Assembly: GCF_001941485.1 (NCBI RefSeq)
Contig: NZ_CP009247.1
Location: 1,550,001 to 1,614,000 of the forward strand
Direction of reading: 5' to 3'
Origin: Corynebacterium frankenforstense DSM 45800
Lineage (GTDB): Bacteria > Actinomycetota > Actinomycetes > Mycobacteriales > Mycobacteriaceae
Length of the DNA stretch: 64,000 nucleotides
This document shows positions 50,162 through 59,237 of this stretch, one piece after another. Position 1 is the first letter of the stretch; each line of letters begins with the position of its first letter. Under the pieces are notes generated by a model, which saw only the letters and a program-made list of their open reading frames with translations, was not told the origin of the DNA and did not search any database. Both the position numbers and the translations under genes were made by a program.

Positions 50162-51619
50162 CTAGCCGCCGATGCCGGGCAGGCCGAGGCCGACGGTGGC
50201 GGGCTTCTCACCGGCGGCGGCCATGTCGCCGGCGCGGGTGCGGCGGTGGGTGCGCACGCCGGAGTCGGCGAGCAGGAAGTAGGGCTTGGCCTCGGTGACC
50301 TCGACGGTGACCACGTCGCCGGGGCGGATCTCCCCCTCGGCCCCGGCGGGGTCGAAGTGCACCAGGCGGCCGTCGCGGGCGCGCCCGGACAGGCGGTGGG
50401 TCTCGTTGTCGCGGCGGCCGCCGGACTCCTGGACGATCAGCTCGACCTCGTGGCCGACGAGCTTCGCGTTCTCCTCGGCGGCGATGCGGTCCTGGAGGGA
50501 GACGAGGCGCTCGTAGCGCTCCTGGACGACCTCCTTGGGGATCTGGTCCGCCATCTCCGCGGCCGGGGTGCCCGGGCGCGGGGAGTACTGGAAGGTGAAG
50601 GCCGAGGAGAAGCGGGCGCGCTCGACGACGTCGAGGGTGGCCTGGAAGTCCTCCTCGGTCTCGCCGGGGAAGCCGACGATGATGTCGGTGGTGATCGCCG
50701 CGTGCGGGATGCGCTCGCGGACCTTGTCGAGGATGCCCAGGAACTTCCTGGTCCGGTAGCTGCGCCGCATCGCCTTGAGCACGCGGTCGGAGCCGGACTG
50801 CAGGGGCATGTGCAGGCTCGGGCAGACCGCCGGGGTCTCGGCCATGGCGTCGATGACGTCGTCGGTGAACTCGGCGGGGTGCGGCGAGGTGAAGCGCAGG
50901 CGCTCGAGGCCCTCGATCTCGCCGCAGGCGCGCAGCAGCTTGGAGAAGGCGCTGCGGTCGCGCTCGAGCGACTCGTCGACGAAGTGCACACCGTAGGCGT
51001 TGACGTTCTGGCCGAGCAGGGTGATCTCGGTGACGCCCTGGTCGACCAGGGCCTTGACCTCGGCGAGGATGTCGCCGGGGCGGCGGTCGGCCTCCTTGCC
51101 CCGCAGCGAGGGCACGATGCAGAAGGTGCACGTGTTGTTGCAGCCGACGGAGATGGACACCCACCCGGAGTAGTTGGACTCGCGGCGCGCCGGCAGCACG
51201 GAGGGGAACTCCTCGAGGGCGTCGACGATCTCGACCTCGGCGCGGTCGTTGTGCGCGGCGCGCTCGAGCAGGGTCGGCAGGGAGCCCATGTTGTGGGTGC
51301 CGAAGACGACGTCGACCCAGGGTGCGCGGTCGACGACGTGGTCGCGGTCCTTCTGGGCGAGGCAGCCGCCGACGGCGATCTGCATGCCGGGGTGGTTCTC
51401 CTTGACCGGCTTGAGCTGGCCGAGGGTGCCGTAGAGGCGGTTGTCGGCGTTCTCGCGCACCGCGCAGGTGTTGAAGACGACGAGGTCGGGCTCGGTGTCC
51501 TCGCCGGCGCGCCGGTAGCCGGCGGATTCGAGCAGGCCGGAGAGGCGCTCGGAGTCGTGCACGTTCATCTGGCAGCCGAAGGTGCGCACCTCGTAGGTGC
51601 GGAGCGTCTGGGATTCCAC
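50162..51619 (-). CDS. miaB: tRNA-2-methylthio-N6-dimethylallyladenosine synthase
   Basis: Radical-SAM methylthiotransferase that finishes ms2i6A37 on tRNAs prepared by MiaA. 485 residues: the N-terminal UPF0004 domain ([28 protein letters not shown] with three cluster cysteines), the radical-SAM motif [18 protein letters not shown], and the C-terminal TRAM domain ([11 protein letters not shown] to [13 protein letters not shown]). Starts with GTG; -10 box TAGAAT (minus, 51633 to 51628) lies 8 nt upstream, predicting a leaderless mRNA. Confidence 0.96.
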   Translation of the reverse strand: MESQTLRTYEVRTFGCQMNVHDSERLSGLLESAGYRRAGEDTEPDLVVFNTCAVRENADNRLYGTLGQLKPVKENHPGMQIAVGGCLAQKDRDHVVDRAPWVDVVFGTHNMGSLPTLLERAAHNDRAEVEIVDALEEFPSVLPARRESNYSGWVSISVGCNNTCTFCIVPSLRGKEADRRPGDILAEVKALVDQGVTEITLLGQNVNAYGVHFVDESLERDRSAFSKLLRACGEIEGLERLRFTSPHPAEFTDDVIDAMAETPAVCPSLHMPLQSGSDRVLKAMRRSYRTRKFLGILDKVRERIPHAAITTDIIVGFPGETEEDFQATLDVVERARFSSAFTFQYSPRPGTPAAEMADQIPKEVVQERYERLVSLQDRIAAEENAKLVGHEVELIVQESGGRRDNETHRLSGRARDGRLVHFDPAGAEGEIRPGDVVTVEVTEAKPYFLLADSGVRTHRRTRAGDMAAAGEKPATVGLGLPGIGG

Positions 51620-51714
51620 GGGTGCACATTCTAGGGGCGGGGCAGGTCGAGCCCAATTTCGCGCGGATCGATGAAAAGACCCGAATTTTCGCCCCCGTAA
51701 TGGTTTTGCTGTAG

Positions 51715-51720
51715 TACGTT
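51715..51720 (+). promoter_or_regulatory. -10 box, leaderless start of gluA
   Basis: TACGTT followed by 6 nt and then the gluA ATG; no ribosome binding site is visible in TAACCC. In C. glutamicum the operon is controlled by nitrogen and carbon regulators (AmtR, GlxR); I see no convincing AmtR or GlxR palindrome in the 107 bp between miaB and gluA. Confidence 0.5.
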
Positions 51721-51726
51721 TAACCC

Positions 51727-52485
51727 ATGACAGACATTGTGAGCCAGGACACCCCGATGGTGCGGATGTCCGGCGTGGCGAAGCGCTTCGGCGACTTCCG
51801 CGCGCTCAAGGACATCTCCGTCGACGTCCCCCGCGGCCAGGTCGTCGTCGTGCTCGGCCCCTCCGGCTCCGGCAAGTCGACGCTGTGCCGCACGATCAAC
51901 CGCCTGGAGACCATCGACGGCGGCGCCATCGAGATCGACGGCCGCCCGCTGCCCGAGGAGGGCCGCGCGCTGACCCGCCTGCGCGCCGACATCGGCATGG
52001 TCTTCCAGCAGTTCAACCTCTTCCCCCACCTGAGCATCCTCGGCAACGTCACGCTCGGCCCCCGCAAGGTCCGCGGCCTGGACAAGGCCGCGGCCGAGGA
52101 GCGCGCGCTGCGGCTGCTGGACCGCGTCGGGATCGCCGACCAGGCCGGCAAGTTCCCCACCGAGCTCTCCGGCGGCCAGCAGCAGCGCGTCGCCATCGCC
52201 CGCGCGTTGGCGATGGAGCCGAAGCTGATGCTCTTCGACGAGCCCACCTCGGCGCTCGACCCGGAGATGGTGGGCGAGGTCCTCGACGTCATGCGGGACC
52301 TCGCCGGCACGGGCATGACCATGGTCTGCGTCACCCACGAGATGGGCTTCGCCCGCCGGGCCGCCGACCGCGTGCTCTTCATGGCCGACGGCGAGATCGC
52401 CGAGGACGCCCACCCCGACGAGTTCTTCGAGCGCCCCCGCTCGAGCCGCGCCCGCGACTTCCTCGGCAAGATCCTGGCGCACTGA
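51727..52485 (+). CDS. gluA: Glutamate ABC transporter, ATP-binding protein
   Basis: 252-residue ATPase of the glutamate uptake system. Walker [11 protein letters not shown]-loop [11 protein letters not shown], signature [15 protein letters not shown], Walker [13 protein letters not shown] and H-loop VTHEMGF are all present, of the polar amino acid (GlnQ/GluA) subtype. It drives import through GluC/GluD of substrate delivered by GluB. First gene of gluABCD; leaderless start predicted. Genes follow with 14 and 8 bp gaps. Confidence 0.95.
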   Translation: MTDIVSQDTPMVRMSGVAKRFGDFRALKDISVDVPRGQVVVVLGPSGSGKSTLCRTINRLETIDGGAIEIDGRPLPEEGRALTRLRADIGMVFQQFNLFPHLSILGNVTLGPRKVRGLDKAAAEERALRLLDRVGIADQAGKFPTELSGGQQQRVAIARALAMEPKLMLFDEPTSALDPEMVGEVLDVMRDLAGTGMTMVCVTHEMGFARRAADRVLFMADGEIAEDAHPDEFFERPRSSRARDFLGKILAH

Positions 52486-52499
52486 GAAAAGGAGACCCC

Positions 52500-53381
52500 A
52501 TGCACCCCCGTAATTTCCGACGCCCCCGCCACCTCGCCGTCGTCGCCGCCCTCGCCCTGGGTGCGACCTCCCTCGCCGCCTGCGGCGGCGGGGGCGGCGC
52601 CGGCCTGCTCGCCGCCATCGAGGTCGGGACGGTCAAGGTCGGCACGAAGTACGACCAGCCGGGCCTCGGCATGCGCGCCCCGGACGGCTCGATGAGCGGC
52701 CTCGACGTCGACGTCGCCGAGTACGTCGTCGAGCACATCGCCGAGGCCAAGGGCTGGGACGCCCCGCAGATCGAGTGGACCGAGACCCCGTCCGCGCAGC
52801 GCGAGACGCTGATCCAGAACGGGCAGGTCGACATGATCGCGGCGACCTACTCCATCAACAAGGGCCGCTCGGAGTCCGTGAACTTCGGCGGGCCCTACCT
52901 GCTGACCCACCAGGCGCTGCTGGTCACGGAGGCCGACCGGGAGATCCAGTCGCTCGAGGACCTCGACGGCAAGATCCTGTGCTCGGTGACCGGCTCCACC
53001 CCGGCGCAGACCGTCAAGGACGAGCTGCCCGGCGTCCAGCTGCAGGAGTACGACACCTACTCCGGCTGCGTCGAGGCGCTCGGCAACGGCAGCGTCGACG
53101 CGATGACCACGGACGCGACGATCCTCGGCGGCTACTCGGCGCAGCGCCCCGGCGAGTTCCGCCTGGTGGAGCTGACCGGCTCGGACGGTGAGCCGTTCAC
53201 CGACGAGTACTACGGCGTCGGGCTGAAGAAGGACGACCAGGAGGCCACCGACGCAATCAATGCCGCACTCGAGGAGCTGATCTCCTCCGGCGAGTGGACC
53301 CGCCTGGTCGAGGAGAACCTGGGCGGCACCGAGGGCGTGGTCGAGGGCTCGGTCGGCGACCTGTCCTTCCTGGACGGGTAG
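52500..53381 (+). CDS. gluB: Glutamate-binding lipoprotein
   Basis: 293-residue substrate-binding protein. The signal peptide (HLAVVAALALGATSLAAC) ends in lipobox LAAC, so the mature protein is a membrane-anchored lipoprotein. The periplasmic-binding domain type 2 shows KVGTKYDQPGLGMRAPDGSMSGLDVDVAEYV, NFGGPYLLTHQALLV and GKILCSVTGSTPAQTV. ATG with AAAAGGAGA 8 nt upstream. A second binding protein of the same family is encoded after gluD (54941-55795). Confidence 0.93.
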   Translation: MHPRNFRRPRHLAVVAALALGATSLAACGGGGGAGLLAAIEVGTVKVGTKYDQPGLGMRAPDGSMSGLDVDVAEYVVEHIAEAKGWDAPQIEWTETPSAQRETLIQNGQVDMIAATYSINKGRSESVNFGGPYLLTHQALLVTEADREIQSLEDLDGKILCSVTGSTPAQTVKDELPGVQLQEYDTYSGCVEALGNGSVDAMTTDATILGGYSAQRPGEFRLVELTGSDGEPFTDEYYGVGLKKDDQEATDAINAALEELISSGEWTRLVEENLGGTEGVVEGSVGDLSFLDG

Positions 53382-53389
53382 GCCCACCG

Positions 53390-54076
53390 ATGGACGCCCT
53401 GCTCGAGTCGATGGGCAGCCAGCTGCTGCCGGCCTTCTGGACGACCGTCAAGCTGACGGTCTACTCCGGTGCCGGGGCGCTGCTGCTCGGGGTGGTGCTG
53501 ACCGCCATGCGCGTCAGCCCGATCGCCGTCCTGCGCGGCGCGGCCACCTCCTACGTGACCGTCGTGCGCAACACGCCGCTGACCCTGGTGGTGCTCTTCT
53601 GCTCCTTCGGGCTGCACCAGAACCTGGGCCTGCAGGTCGCCGACCGGGAGTCGGCCACCTTCCTGGCGGACACGAACTTCCGGCTGGCGGTGCTCGGCTT
53701 CATCGCCTACACCGCCTGCTTCGTCGCCGAGTCGCTGCGCTCGGGTGTCAACACCGTGCACGTCGGGCAGGCCGAGGCCGCCCGGGCGCTCGGACTGAGC
53801 TTCGGACAGGTCTTCGGGCAGGTCGTCTTCCCGCAGGCCTGGCGGGCCGCGGTGGTGCCGCTGGGCAACACCCTGATCGCGCTGACCAAGAACACGACGA
53901 TCGCCTCGGTGATCGGCGTGGCCGAGGCCTCGCTGCTGATGAAGTCGCAGATCGAGAACCACGCGAACCTGAGTTTCCTCATCTTCGGCGTCTTCGCCCT
54001 GGGCTTCCTCGTGCTCACCCTGCCGATGGGCCTCGGGCTGGGCCGGCTGGCCGAGCGATGGGCGGTGAAGCGATGA
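53390..54076 (+). CDS. gluC: Glutamate ABC transporter, permease 1
   Basis: 228-residue membrane permease of the HisMQ type with five helices; the EAA loop is [34 protein letters not shown], which docks to GluA. It begins 8 bp after gluB. Its stop codon overlaps the original gluD start (ATGA), a sign of translational coupling. Length and motifs are normal. Confidence 0.94.
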   Translation: MDALLESMGSQLLPAFWTTVKLTVYSGAGALLLGVVLTAMRVSPIAVLRGAATSYVTVVRNTPLTLVVLFCSFGLHQNLGLQVADRESATFLADTNFRLAVLGFIAYTACFVAESLRSGVNTVHVGQAEAARALGLSFGQVFGQVVFPQAWRAAVVPLGNTLIALTKNTTIASVIGVAEASLLMKSQIENHANLSFLIFGVFALGFLVLTLPMGLGLGRLAERWAVKR

Positions 54077-54890
54077 GCGCGACCGTCCTCTACGACGCCC
54101 CGGGCCCCGGGGCCGGCGTATCAACCTGGCGCTGACCGTCATCGCCGCCGCGGTGCTGGCGGGGCTGACGGCGTGGGTGCTCGTCATCCTCGCCGGCCGC
54201 GGCCAGCTCGCGGCCGAGAGGTGGACGCCGTTCCTGGCGGCGGACACCTGGCGGACCTACCTGCTGCCCGGCCTGTGGGGCATGCTGCGCTCTGCGTTCG
54301 CCTCGATCCTGCTCGCGCTCGTCTTCGGCACCGTCTTCGGGCTGGGCCGGCTCTCCCGGCACCGGTGGGTGAGCCTGCCGTGCGCGGTGGTCGTCGAGTT
54401 CTTCCGCGCGATCCCCGTGCTGCTGCTGATCATCTTCTGCTACGCGGTGTTCTCCTTCTACCGCCTGGTGCCGGCTGACCAGCTCGCCTTCGCCGCGGTC
54501 GTCGTCGCGCTGACGCTCTACAACGGCTCCGTCATCGCGGAGGTGCTGCGCTCGGGCATCCGCTCGCTGCCGCGCGGACAGCACGAGGCGGCCCGGGCGC
54601 TGGGACTGAACGAGAACCAGGCGACCTTCAGCGTGCTGCTGCCCCAGGCCGTGGCCGCGATGCTGCCCGCGATCATCTCCCAGATGGTCATCGCGCTGAA
54701 GGACTCGGCGCTGGGCTACCAGGTCACCTACATCGAGATCGTGCGCCAGGGCATCCAGTCGGCGTCCTTCAACAGCAACTACTTCGCGGCGCTGGTGGTG
54801 GTCGCCGTGGTGATGATCCTGATCAACTGGGCGCTGACCGGGGTCGCCGAGTTCGTCGAACGGAAGGTCCGGGCCGGGCGCCGCGGTTGA
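54073..54890 (+). pseudogene. gluD: Glutamate ABC transporter, permease 2, with a 1-base frameshift
   Basis: The normal start ATG at 54073 overlaps the gluC stop codon and encodes [20 protein letters not shown] before a TGA at 54133. The rest of the permease (five helices, EAA loop [26 protein letters not shown]) continues in another frame to 54890. Adding one C or G in the GGGCCCCGGGG run (54102-54112) would give [15 protein letters not shown], the expected GluD N-terminus, in one frame of 273 codons. Hence a single-base deletion, real or a sequencing error in a GC homopolymer. As it stands, the downstream part could start at GTG 54153 and would miss the N-terminal helix start. Confidence 0.85.
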
Positions 54891-54940
54891 GGGCGGCTAC
54901 ATTGGAGTGGAACCGACTCCCGGCCCGGAAGGTGGATGCG

Positions 54941-55795
54941 ATGACGGCGAAGGCGCCCGCGGCGCCCGCGGCGCTCGTGGCCTGCGTAGCGGCCCTGACC
55001 GCGCTGACCGCCTGCGCCGAGGAACCGGAGGACGGCCTGCTGGCCGACATGCGCGCGGGCACCGTGGCCGTCGGCGTCAAGTACGACCAGCCGGGGCTGG
55101 GCCTGCGCGAGCCCGACGGCACGATGCGCGGCCTCGACGTCGAGATCGCCGACCGCGTGCTCAGTCGCGTCGCCGAGGACCGGGGCTGGGAGCCCCCGCG
55201 GATCACCTGGACCGAGACGCCGACGGGCCGGCGCGAGACCTCGCTGCGGCAGGGCCGGGTCAACATGGTCGTGGCCAGCTACACCATCAACGAGGAGCGC
55301 GCCCGCTCGGTGCAGTTCGCCGGGCCGTACCTGCTGACCCACCAGGCCCTGCTGGTGGAGGTCGACGGCGACGTCGACGGGCCGGCGGACCTCGAGGGCC
55401 GCACGCTGTGCTCGGTGACGGGCTCGACGCCGGCGCAGACCGTCCAGCAGGAGATCCCCGGGGTGCGGCTGCGGGAGCTGCCCACCTACTCCGACTGCGT
55501 CAGCGCCCTGCGCTCGGGCGAGGTCGACGCGGTGACCACGGACGCGGCGGTGCTCGCCGGCTACGCGGACCAGCAGCCCTCGCGGCTGCGGATGACGGAG
55601 CTGCACCGGAGGAACTCGACGGAGCCGCTGAGCGTGGAGCACTACGGCATCGGGCTGGCACCCGGCGACGAGGCCGGGGCGGAGGCCGTCGACGACGCGC
55701 TGCGCGAGATGCAGGAGAACGGCGAGATCGCGGAGCTGATCGAGAAGAACCTGGGCGACGCGGCCGGGGTCTCCCCCGCCGGTCCCGAGGACTAG
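54941..55795 (+). CDS. Second glutamate-type binding lipoprotein (GluB paralogue)
   Basis: 284 residues from ATG at 54941 (AAGGTGG 6 nt upstream); a longer frame from 54887 lacks a signal peptide. The signal peptide ends in lipobox LTAC. The sequence follows GluB closely (VGVKYDQPGLGLREPDGTMRGLDVEIADRV, FAGPYLLTHQALLVE, GRTLCSVTGSTPAQTVQQEIPGV). It is therefore a tandem paralogue within the glu cluster. A TACATT -10 candidate at about 54900 could drive it alone. Different ligand range is possible. The stop codon shares a CTAG with convergent recX. Confidence 0.85.
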   Translation: MTAKAPAAPAALVACVAALTALTACAEEPEDGLLADMRAGTVAVGVKYDQPGLGLREPDGTMRGLDVEIADRVLSRVAEDRGWEPPRITWTETPTGRRETSLRQGRVNMVVASYTINEERARSVQFAGPYLLTHQALLVEVDGDVDGPADLEGRTLCSVTGSTPAQTVQQEIPGVRLRELPTYSDCVSALRSGEVDAVTTDAAVLAGYADQQPSRLRMTELHRRNSTEPLSVEHYGIGLAPGDEAGAEAVDDALREMQENGEIAELIEKNLGDAAGVSPAGPED

Positions 55796-56376
55796 TCGAG
55801 CTCCCCGAGGCGCTCGTCGAGGGCCTGGCGGGCCAGCGCGAGGGACATGCCCTCGGGGAAGCCGCGGCGGGCGAGCACGCCGACGATGCGGCGCAGCGCC
55901 TTGTCGCGCTCGCGGCGGTCGGCCGGCACCTCGCGCACGGAGCGGGCCTTCTTGCGGGCGAGGGTGAGCGCGCGCTCCCGCTCGTCCTCGGGGTCGATCT
56001 GGTCGAGGGCGGCCGCCCGCTCGCCGGCGCCGACCCCCTTGCGCTCGAGCTCGTGGTCGAGCATGCGCCGCGACTTGCCGCGGCGGGAGGCGCGCTGGCG
56101 CACCCACTCGCGCGCGAAGGCGGCGTCATCGATCAGGCCCGCGCCGGCGAGGTCGTCGAGCACGGCGTCGATGACGTCGGAGTCGAAGTCCTTGTCCTTG
56201 AGCCGCCCGCGCAGCTCGGCGCGGGAGCGGGCTCGCTGGTCTAGCAGGCCGAGGGCCCGCTCGCGGACCGCGGCCTTGGCCTCCTCCTCGGTCTCGTCGA
56301 GGATCGGGTTCGCGCCCGCGGCGGCCGCCTCGAGGGCGGCCACGGCGCGGGCGAGGCGTTCGGGGTCCGGTGCCAC
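55792..56376 (-). CDS. recX: Regulatory protein RecX
   Basis: Modulates RecA filament growth and activity. 194 residues; the conserved repeats KAAVRERALGLLDQRARSRAELRGRLKDKDFD, VIDAVLDDLAGAGLIDDAAFAREWVRQRA and GKSRRMLDHELERKGV are the RecX three-helix modules. Starts with GTG 3 bp after the recA stop codon (TAA), so the pair is probably co-transcribed and coupled. An N-terminal extension is usual in Corynebacterium. Confidence 0.92.
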   Translation of the reverse strand: MAPDPERLARAVAALEAAAAGANPILDETEEEAKAAVRERALGLLDQRARSRAELRGRLKDKDFDSDVIDAVLDDLAGAGLIDDAAFAREWVRQRASRRGKSRRMLDHELERKGVGAGERAAALDQIDPEDERERALTLARKKARSVREVPADRRERDKALRRIVGVLARRGFPEGMSLALARQALDERLGELD

Positions 56377-56379
56377 GGG

Positions 56380-57504
56380 TTATTCGTCGTCGAAGTCGAC
56401 GTTGGGCACGACGTCGACCGGCTCGTCGGAGAGCGCGTCGGAGTCCCCGCCCTCGGCGTTCTCCGCCTCCTTCTCCTGTGCGTACTTGCCCACGCCGAGC
56501 TTGACGAAGATTTTGTGCTCGATCTCGTCGGCGAGCTCCTTGTTCTCCTTGAGCGAGAGGCGCACCTTCTCCTTGCCCTGGCCGAGCTGGTCGCCCTCGT
56601 AGGTGAACCAGGAGCCGGACTTCTTGACGATGCCCTGCTCGACGCCGAGGTCGATGATCGAGGACTCGCGCGAGATGCCCTCGCCGTAGATGATGTCGAA
56701 CTCGGCGATCTTGAACGGCGGGGAGACCTTGTTCTTGACCACCTTGAGGCGGGTGCGGTTGCCGATGGCGTCCTGGCCGTCCTTGAGGGTCTGGATGCGG
56801 CGGACGTCGCAGCGCACGGAGGCGTAGAACTTCAGCGCCTTGCCGCCGGTGGTGGTCTCCGGCGAGCCGAACATGACGCCGATCTTCTCGCGCAGCTGGT
56901 TGATGAAGATGGCGGTGGTGCCGGAGTTGTAGAGGGCGCCGGCCATCTTGCGCAGCGCCTGGCTCATCAGGCGGGCCTGCAGGCCGACGTGGCTGTCGCC
57001 CATCTCGCCCTCGATCTCGGCCTTCGGGGTCAGGGCCGCCACCGAGTCGATGACGATGATGTCGATGGCCCCGGAGCGCACGAGCATGTCGGCGATCTCG
57101 AGGGCCTGCTCACCGGTGTCCGGCTGGGAGACGAGCAGGGCGTCGGTGTCCACGCCGAGGGCGCGGGCGTACTCGGGGTCGAGCGCGTGCTCGGCGTCGA
57201 TGAAGGCGGCGATGCCGCCCTCCTTCTGCGCCGAGGCGATCGCGTGCAGCGCGACGGTGGTCTTACCCGAGGACTCCGGGCCGTAGACCTCGACGACGCG
57301 GCCGCGCGGGAAACCGCCGACGCCGAGCGCGACGTCGATGGCCGTGTTGCCCGAGGAGATCGCGCTGATCGGCGGGCGGCTCTCGTCGCCCAGGCGCATC
57401 ACCGCGCCCTTGCCGTAGCCCTTCTCGATCTGCGCCAGGGCCGCGTCGAGCGCCTTCTGCCGGTCGTCGGCAGCGGCGGCCTTCTTCTTGGTCGTCTTCG
57501 CCAT
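56380..57504 (-). CDS. recA: DNA recombinase RecA
   Basis: Strand-exchange recombinase and SOS co-protease, 374 residues. The start [20 protein letters not shown] at 57504 is preferred; the frame extends 18 more residues upstream without homology. Walker [10 protein letters not shown] (75-83), Walker [11 protein letters not shown], loop L1 [21 protein letters not shown], and C-terminal acidic tail. No intein, unlike M. tuberculosis. It is followed by recX. Confidence 0.98.
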   Translation of the reverse strand: MAKTTKKKAAAADDRQKALDAALAQIEKGYGKGAVMRLGDESRPPISAISSGNTAIDVALGVGGFPRGRVVEVYGPESSGKTTVALHAIASAQKEGGIAAFIDAEHALDPEYARALGVDTDALLVSQPDTGEQALEIADMLVRSGAIDIIVIDSVAALTPKAEIEGEMGDSHVGLQARLMSQALRKMAGALYNSGTTAIFINQLREKIGVMFGSPETTTGGKALKFYASVRCDVRRIQTLKDGQDAIGNRTRLKVVKNKVSPPFKIAEFDIIYGEGISRESSIIDLGVEQGIVKKSGSWFTYEGDQLGQGKEKVRLSLKENKELADEIEHKIFVKLGVGKYAQEKEAENAEGGDSDALSDEPVDVVPNVDFDDE

Positions 57505-57685
57505 TCTTGGGGTGCCTCTTCTTCTCGTCAATCGGGTGTCCGGGGCGGCCGCGGCCACCCCTCACCTCTCTTAGACCCTCCGACAGGTCCGTACGGCTCC
57601 ACACACTAACCGCGTGGCGGGACCGTCCCGGGCGTCGCGTTCGAACGTACACGCACGCCTGTTCGAATTCAACGCGACACGCCGC
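57505..57685 (-). promoter_or_regulatory. Region upstream of recA
   Basis: 181 bp between DUF3046 and recA. TAGTGT on the minus strand at about 57606 to 57601 is a -10 candidate. Two TCGAAC/GTTCGA half-sites (57641-57646 and 57661-57666) face each other 14 bp apart; a normal LexA box has 4 bp between, so this is at best a variant SOS site. The leader would be about 95 nt. Confidence 0.4.
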
Positions 57686-57892
57686 TCAGTCGTCGCGGCC
57701 GAGCCGACGCTCCTCGGGCACCTCGAAGTCGGTGCACAGGGCCAGCCAGATCTCGCGCGGGTCCACCCCGCTCTCGAGCAACTGTTCAGCGGTCGCGCCG
57801 TGGTCGGCGAGCACGTGGGAGTGGAGGATGAAGTCGCCGCTCTCGGTGCCGAACTCGTCGGCGACGAGGCGGTGGAAGGCGGTCAGTCGCAT
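57686..57892 (-). CDS. DUF3046 protein (Rv2738c-like)
   Basis: 68 residues from ATG at 57892 (MRLTAFHRLVADEFG). The conserved core is SGDFILHSHVLADHGATAEQLLESGVDPREIWLALCTDFEVP, typical of DUF3046, found next to recA-recX across Actinobacteria. A -10 box TATGAT (minus, 57905 to 57900) lies 7 nt upstream, predicting a leaderless mRNA and supporting this start over 57916. Function unknown. Confidence 0.85.
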   Translation of the reverse strand: MRLTAFHRLVADEFGTESGDFILHSHVLADHGATAEQLLESGVDPREIWLALCTDFEVPEERRLGRDD

Positions 57893-57962
57893 GGGCACGA
57901 TCATACGGCGCGACACGCACGCGCGTCCGCGGCCCCCGGGATTCCACTTAAACGGCGTTCAT

Positions 57963-57975
57963 TGTACGCTGTTCA
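57963..57975 (+). promoter_or_regulatory. BioQ-like operator at the bioY start
   Basis: TGTAC-GCT-GTTCA is a near-perfect inverted repeat and fits the C. glutamicum BioQ motif (TGAAC-N3-GTTAC type). It ends one base before the bioY ATG and covers a TACGCT -10 box (57965-57970), so the mRNA would be leaderless and repression would block the promoter. Confidence 0.6.
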
Positions 57976-57976
57976 C

Positions 57977-58576
57977 ATGTCTCAGAGAAACAAACTTCTC
58001 GACGTCGCGTACTGCGCCGTCTTCGCGGCCCTGATCATCGTATTCGCCTTCGTCTCCATCCCGGTCGGCGCCCTCGGCGTGCCGATCGTGCTCCAGAACG
58101 CCGTCATCATCCTCGCCGGCCTCGTGCTCGGCGCGCGCCGCGGCTTCCTCTCCGTCGCCCTCTTCCTCGTCATCGGCCTGGTCCTGCCCGTGCTCGCGGG
58201 CGGCCGCACCGTCATCAGCGCCCTGGGCGGCCCGACCGTCGGCTACATCGTCGGCTACCTCATCTCCGCCTTCGTCGCCGGCCTGATCGCCTACCGCGCC
58301 CGCCCGGGCCGCCGGGGCGAGCAGATCGGCTGGTTCATCCTCGCCGCGGCCCTCGCGCTGCTCACCCAGTACGCCTGCGGCATCGTGGGCCTGATGATCA
58401 GCTCGCGCATCGGCCTGGCCGCCGCGGCCGGCGGCCAGATCCCCTTCCTGCTGCCGGACACCCTCAAGTGCGTCGTGATGGTCATCGTCGCCCTCGGCGT
58501 CCACGCCGCCTTCCCCGACCTGCTGCGTCGCCCCAACCGCGCCCGGGACACCGATGCCCGCGATCGAGTTCACTGA
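57977..58576 (+). CDS. bioY: Biotin ECF transporter S component
   Basis: 199-residue membrane protein with six helices that binds biotin and hands it to the energy-coupling module. Typical BioY segments: ALGVPIVLQNAVIILAGLVLGARRGFLSVALFLVIGLVLPVLAGGR and the C-terminal IPFLLPDTLKCVVMVIVALGV. ATG at 57977 is leaderless. The end overlaps the bioM start by 23 bp. The cluster bioYMN is as in C. glutamicum, a biotin auxotroph that depends on it. Confidence 0.94.
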   Translation: MSQRNKLLDVAYCAVFAALIIVFAFVSIPVGALGVPIVLQNAVIILAGLVLGARRGFLSVALFLVIGLVLPVLAGGRTVISALGGPTVGYIVGYLISAFVAGLIAYRARPGRRGEQIGWFILAAALALLTQYACGIVGLMISSRIGLAAAAGGQIPFLLPDTLKCVVMVIVALGVHAAFPDLLRRPNRARDTDARDRVH

Positions 58577-59237
58577 CGTCTCGGTCGAGTTCGAGGAACG
58601 CCTCGTCCTCGACCACGTCTCCCTCAGTCTCACCGAGCACCGGATCGGGGTCATCGGAGCCAACGGCTCCGGCAAGTCGACGCTCGCCCGCCTGATCAAC
58701 GGCCTGGGCGAGCCGACCTCCGGCACCGTGCGCGTCGACGGCCTCGACCCGGTCGAGGACGGCCGCGAGGTGCGCCGCAAGGTCGGGTTCATCTTCTCCG
58801 ACGCGGACAACCAGATCGTCATGCCCAGCGTGATTGACGACGTCGCGTTCTCCCTGCGGCGGATGCGGCTGCCCCGCGCCGAGCGGCGCGAGCGGGCACG
58901 CGCGGCGTTGGAGCGCTTCGGCCTGGCCGGCCACGCCGACCAGTCCCCGCACCTGCTCTCGGGCGGGCAGAAGCAGCTGCTGGCGCTGACCGCCGTGCTC
59001 GTCACCGAGCCGGAGACCGTCATCGCCGACGAGCCGACGACGCTGCTGGACCTGCGCAACCGCCGCATGATCCACGACGTCTTCGCCGGGCTCGACCAGC
59101 AGCTGATCGTGGTCACCCACGACCTCGACCTGGTCGCCGACGCCGACCGGGTGATCTACCTGGGCGACGGCGGGATCGTCGCCGACGGGGACCCACGCGA
59201 GACCATCGCGCGCTACGTCGCGGACATGGAGCGCTGA
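58554..59237 (+). CDS. bioM: Biotin ECF transporter ATPase
   Basis: 227-residue A component. Walker A GANGSGKST, Q-loop IFSDADNQIVMPS, signature LLSGGQKQLLALTAVL, Walker B TVIADEPTTLLD and H-loop VVTHDLDL are present. It starts inside bioY, 23 bp before its stop codon, and ends sharing one base with bioN (TGATG), so the three genes are tightly coupled. Identification is secure from motif and neighbours. Confidence 0.94.
   Translation: MPAIEFTDVSVEFEERLVLDHVSLSLTEHRIGVIGANGSGKSTLARLINGLGEPTSGTVRVDGLDPVEDGREVRRKVGFIFSDADNQIVMPSVIDDVAFSLRRMRLPRAERRERARAALERFGLAGHADQSPHLLSGGQKQLLALTAVLVTEPETVIADEPTTLLDLRNRRMIHDVFAGLDQQLIVVTHDLDLVADADRVIYLGDGGIVADGDPRETIARYVADMER

Noticed and set aside
54887..54940. 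Upstream start for the second binding protein at 54887
   Set aside because: It would place 18 residues before the signal peptide; ATG 54941 has a ribosome site and proper signal peptide.
57641..57666. LexA/SOS box upstream of recA
   Set aside because: TCGAAC and GTTCGA half-sites are 14 bp apart instead of 4, so it is not a canonical box; kept only as a note.
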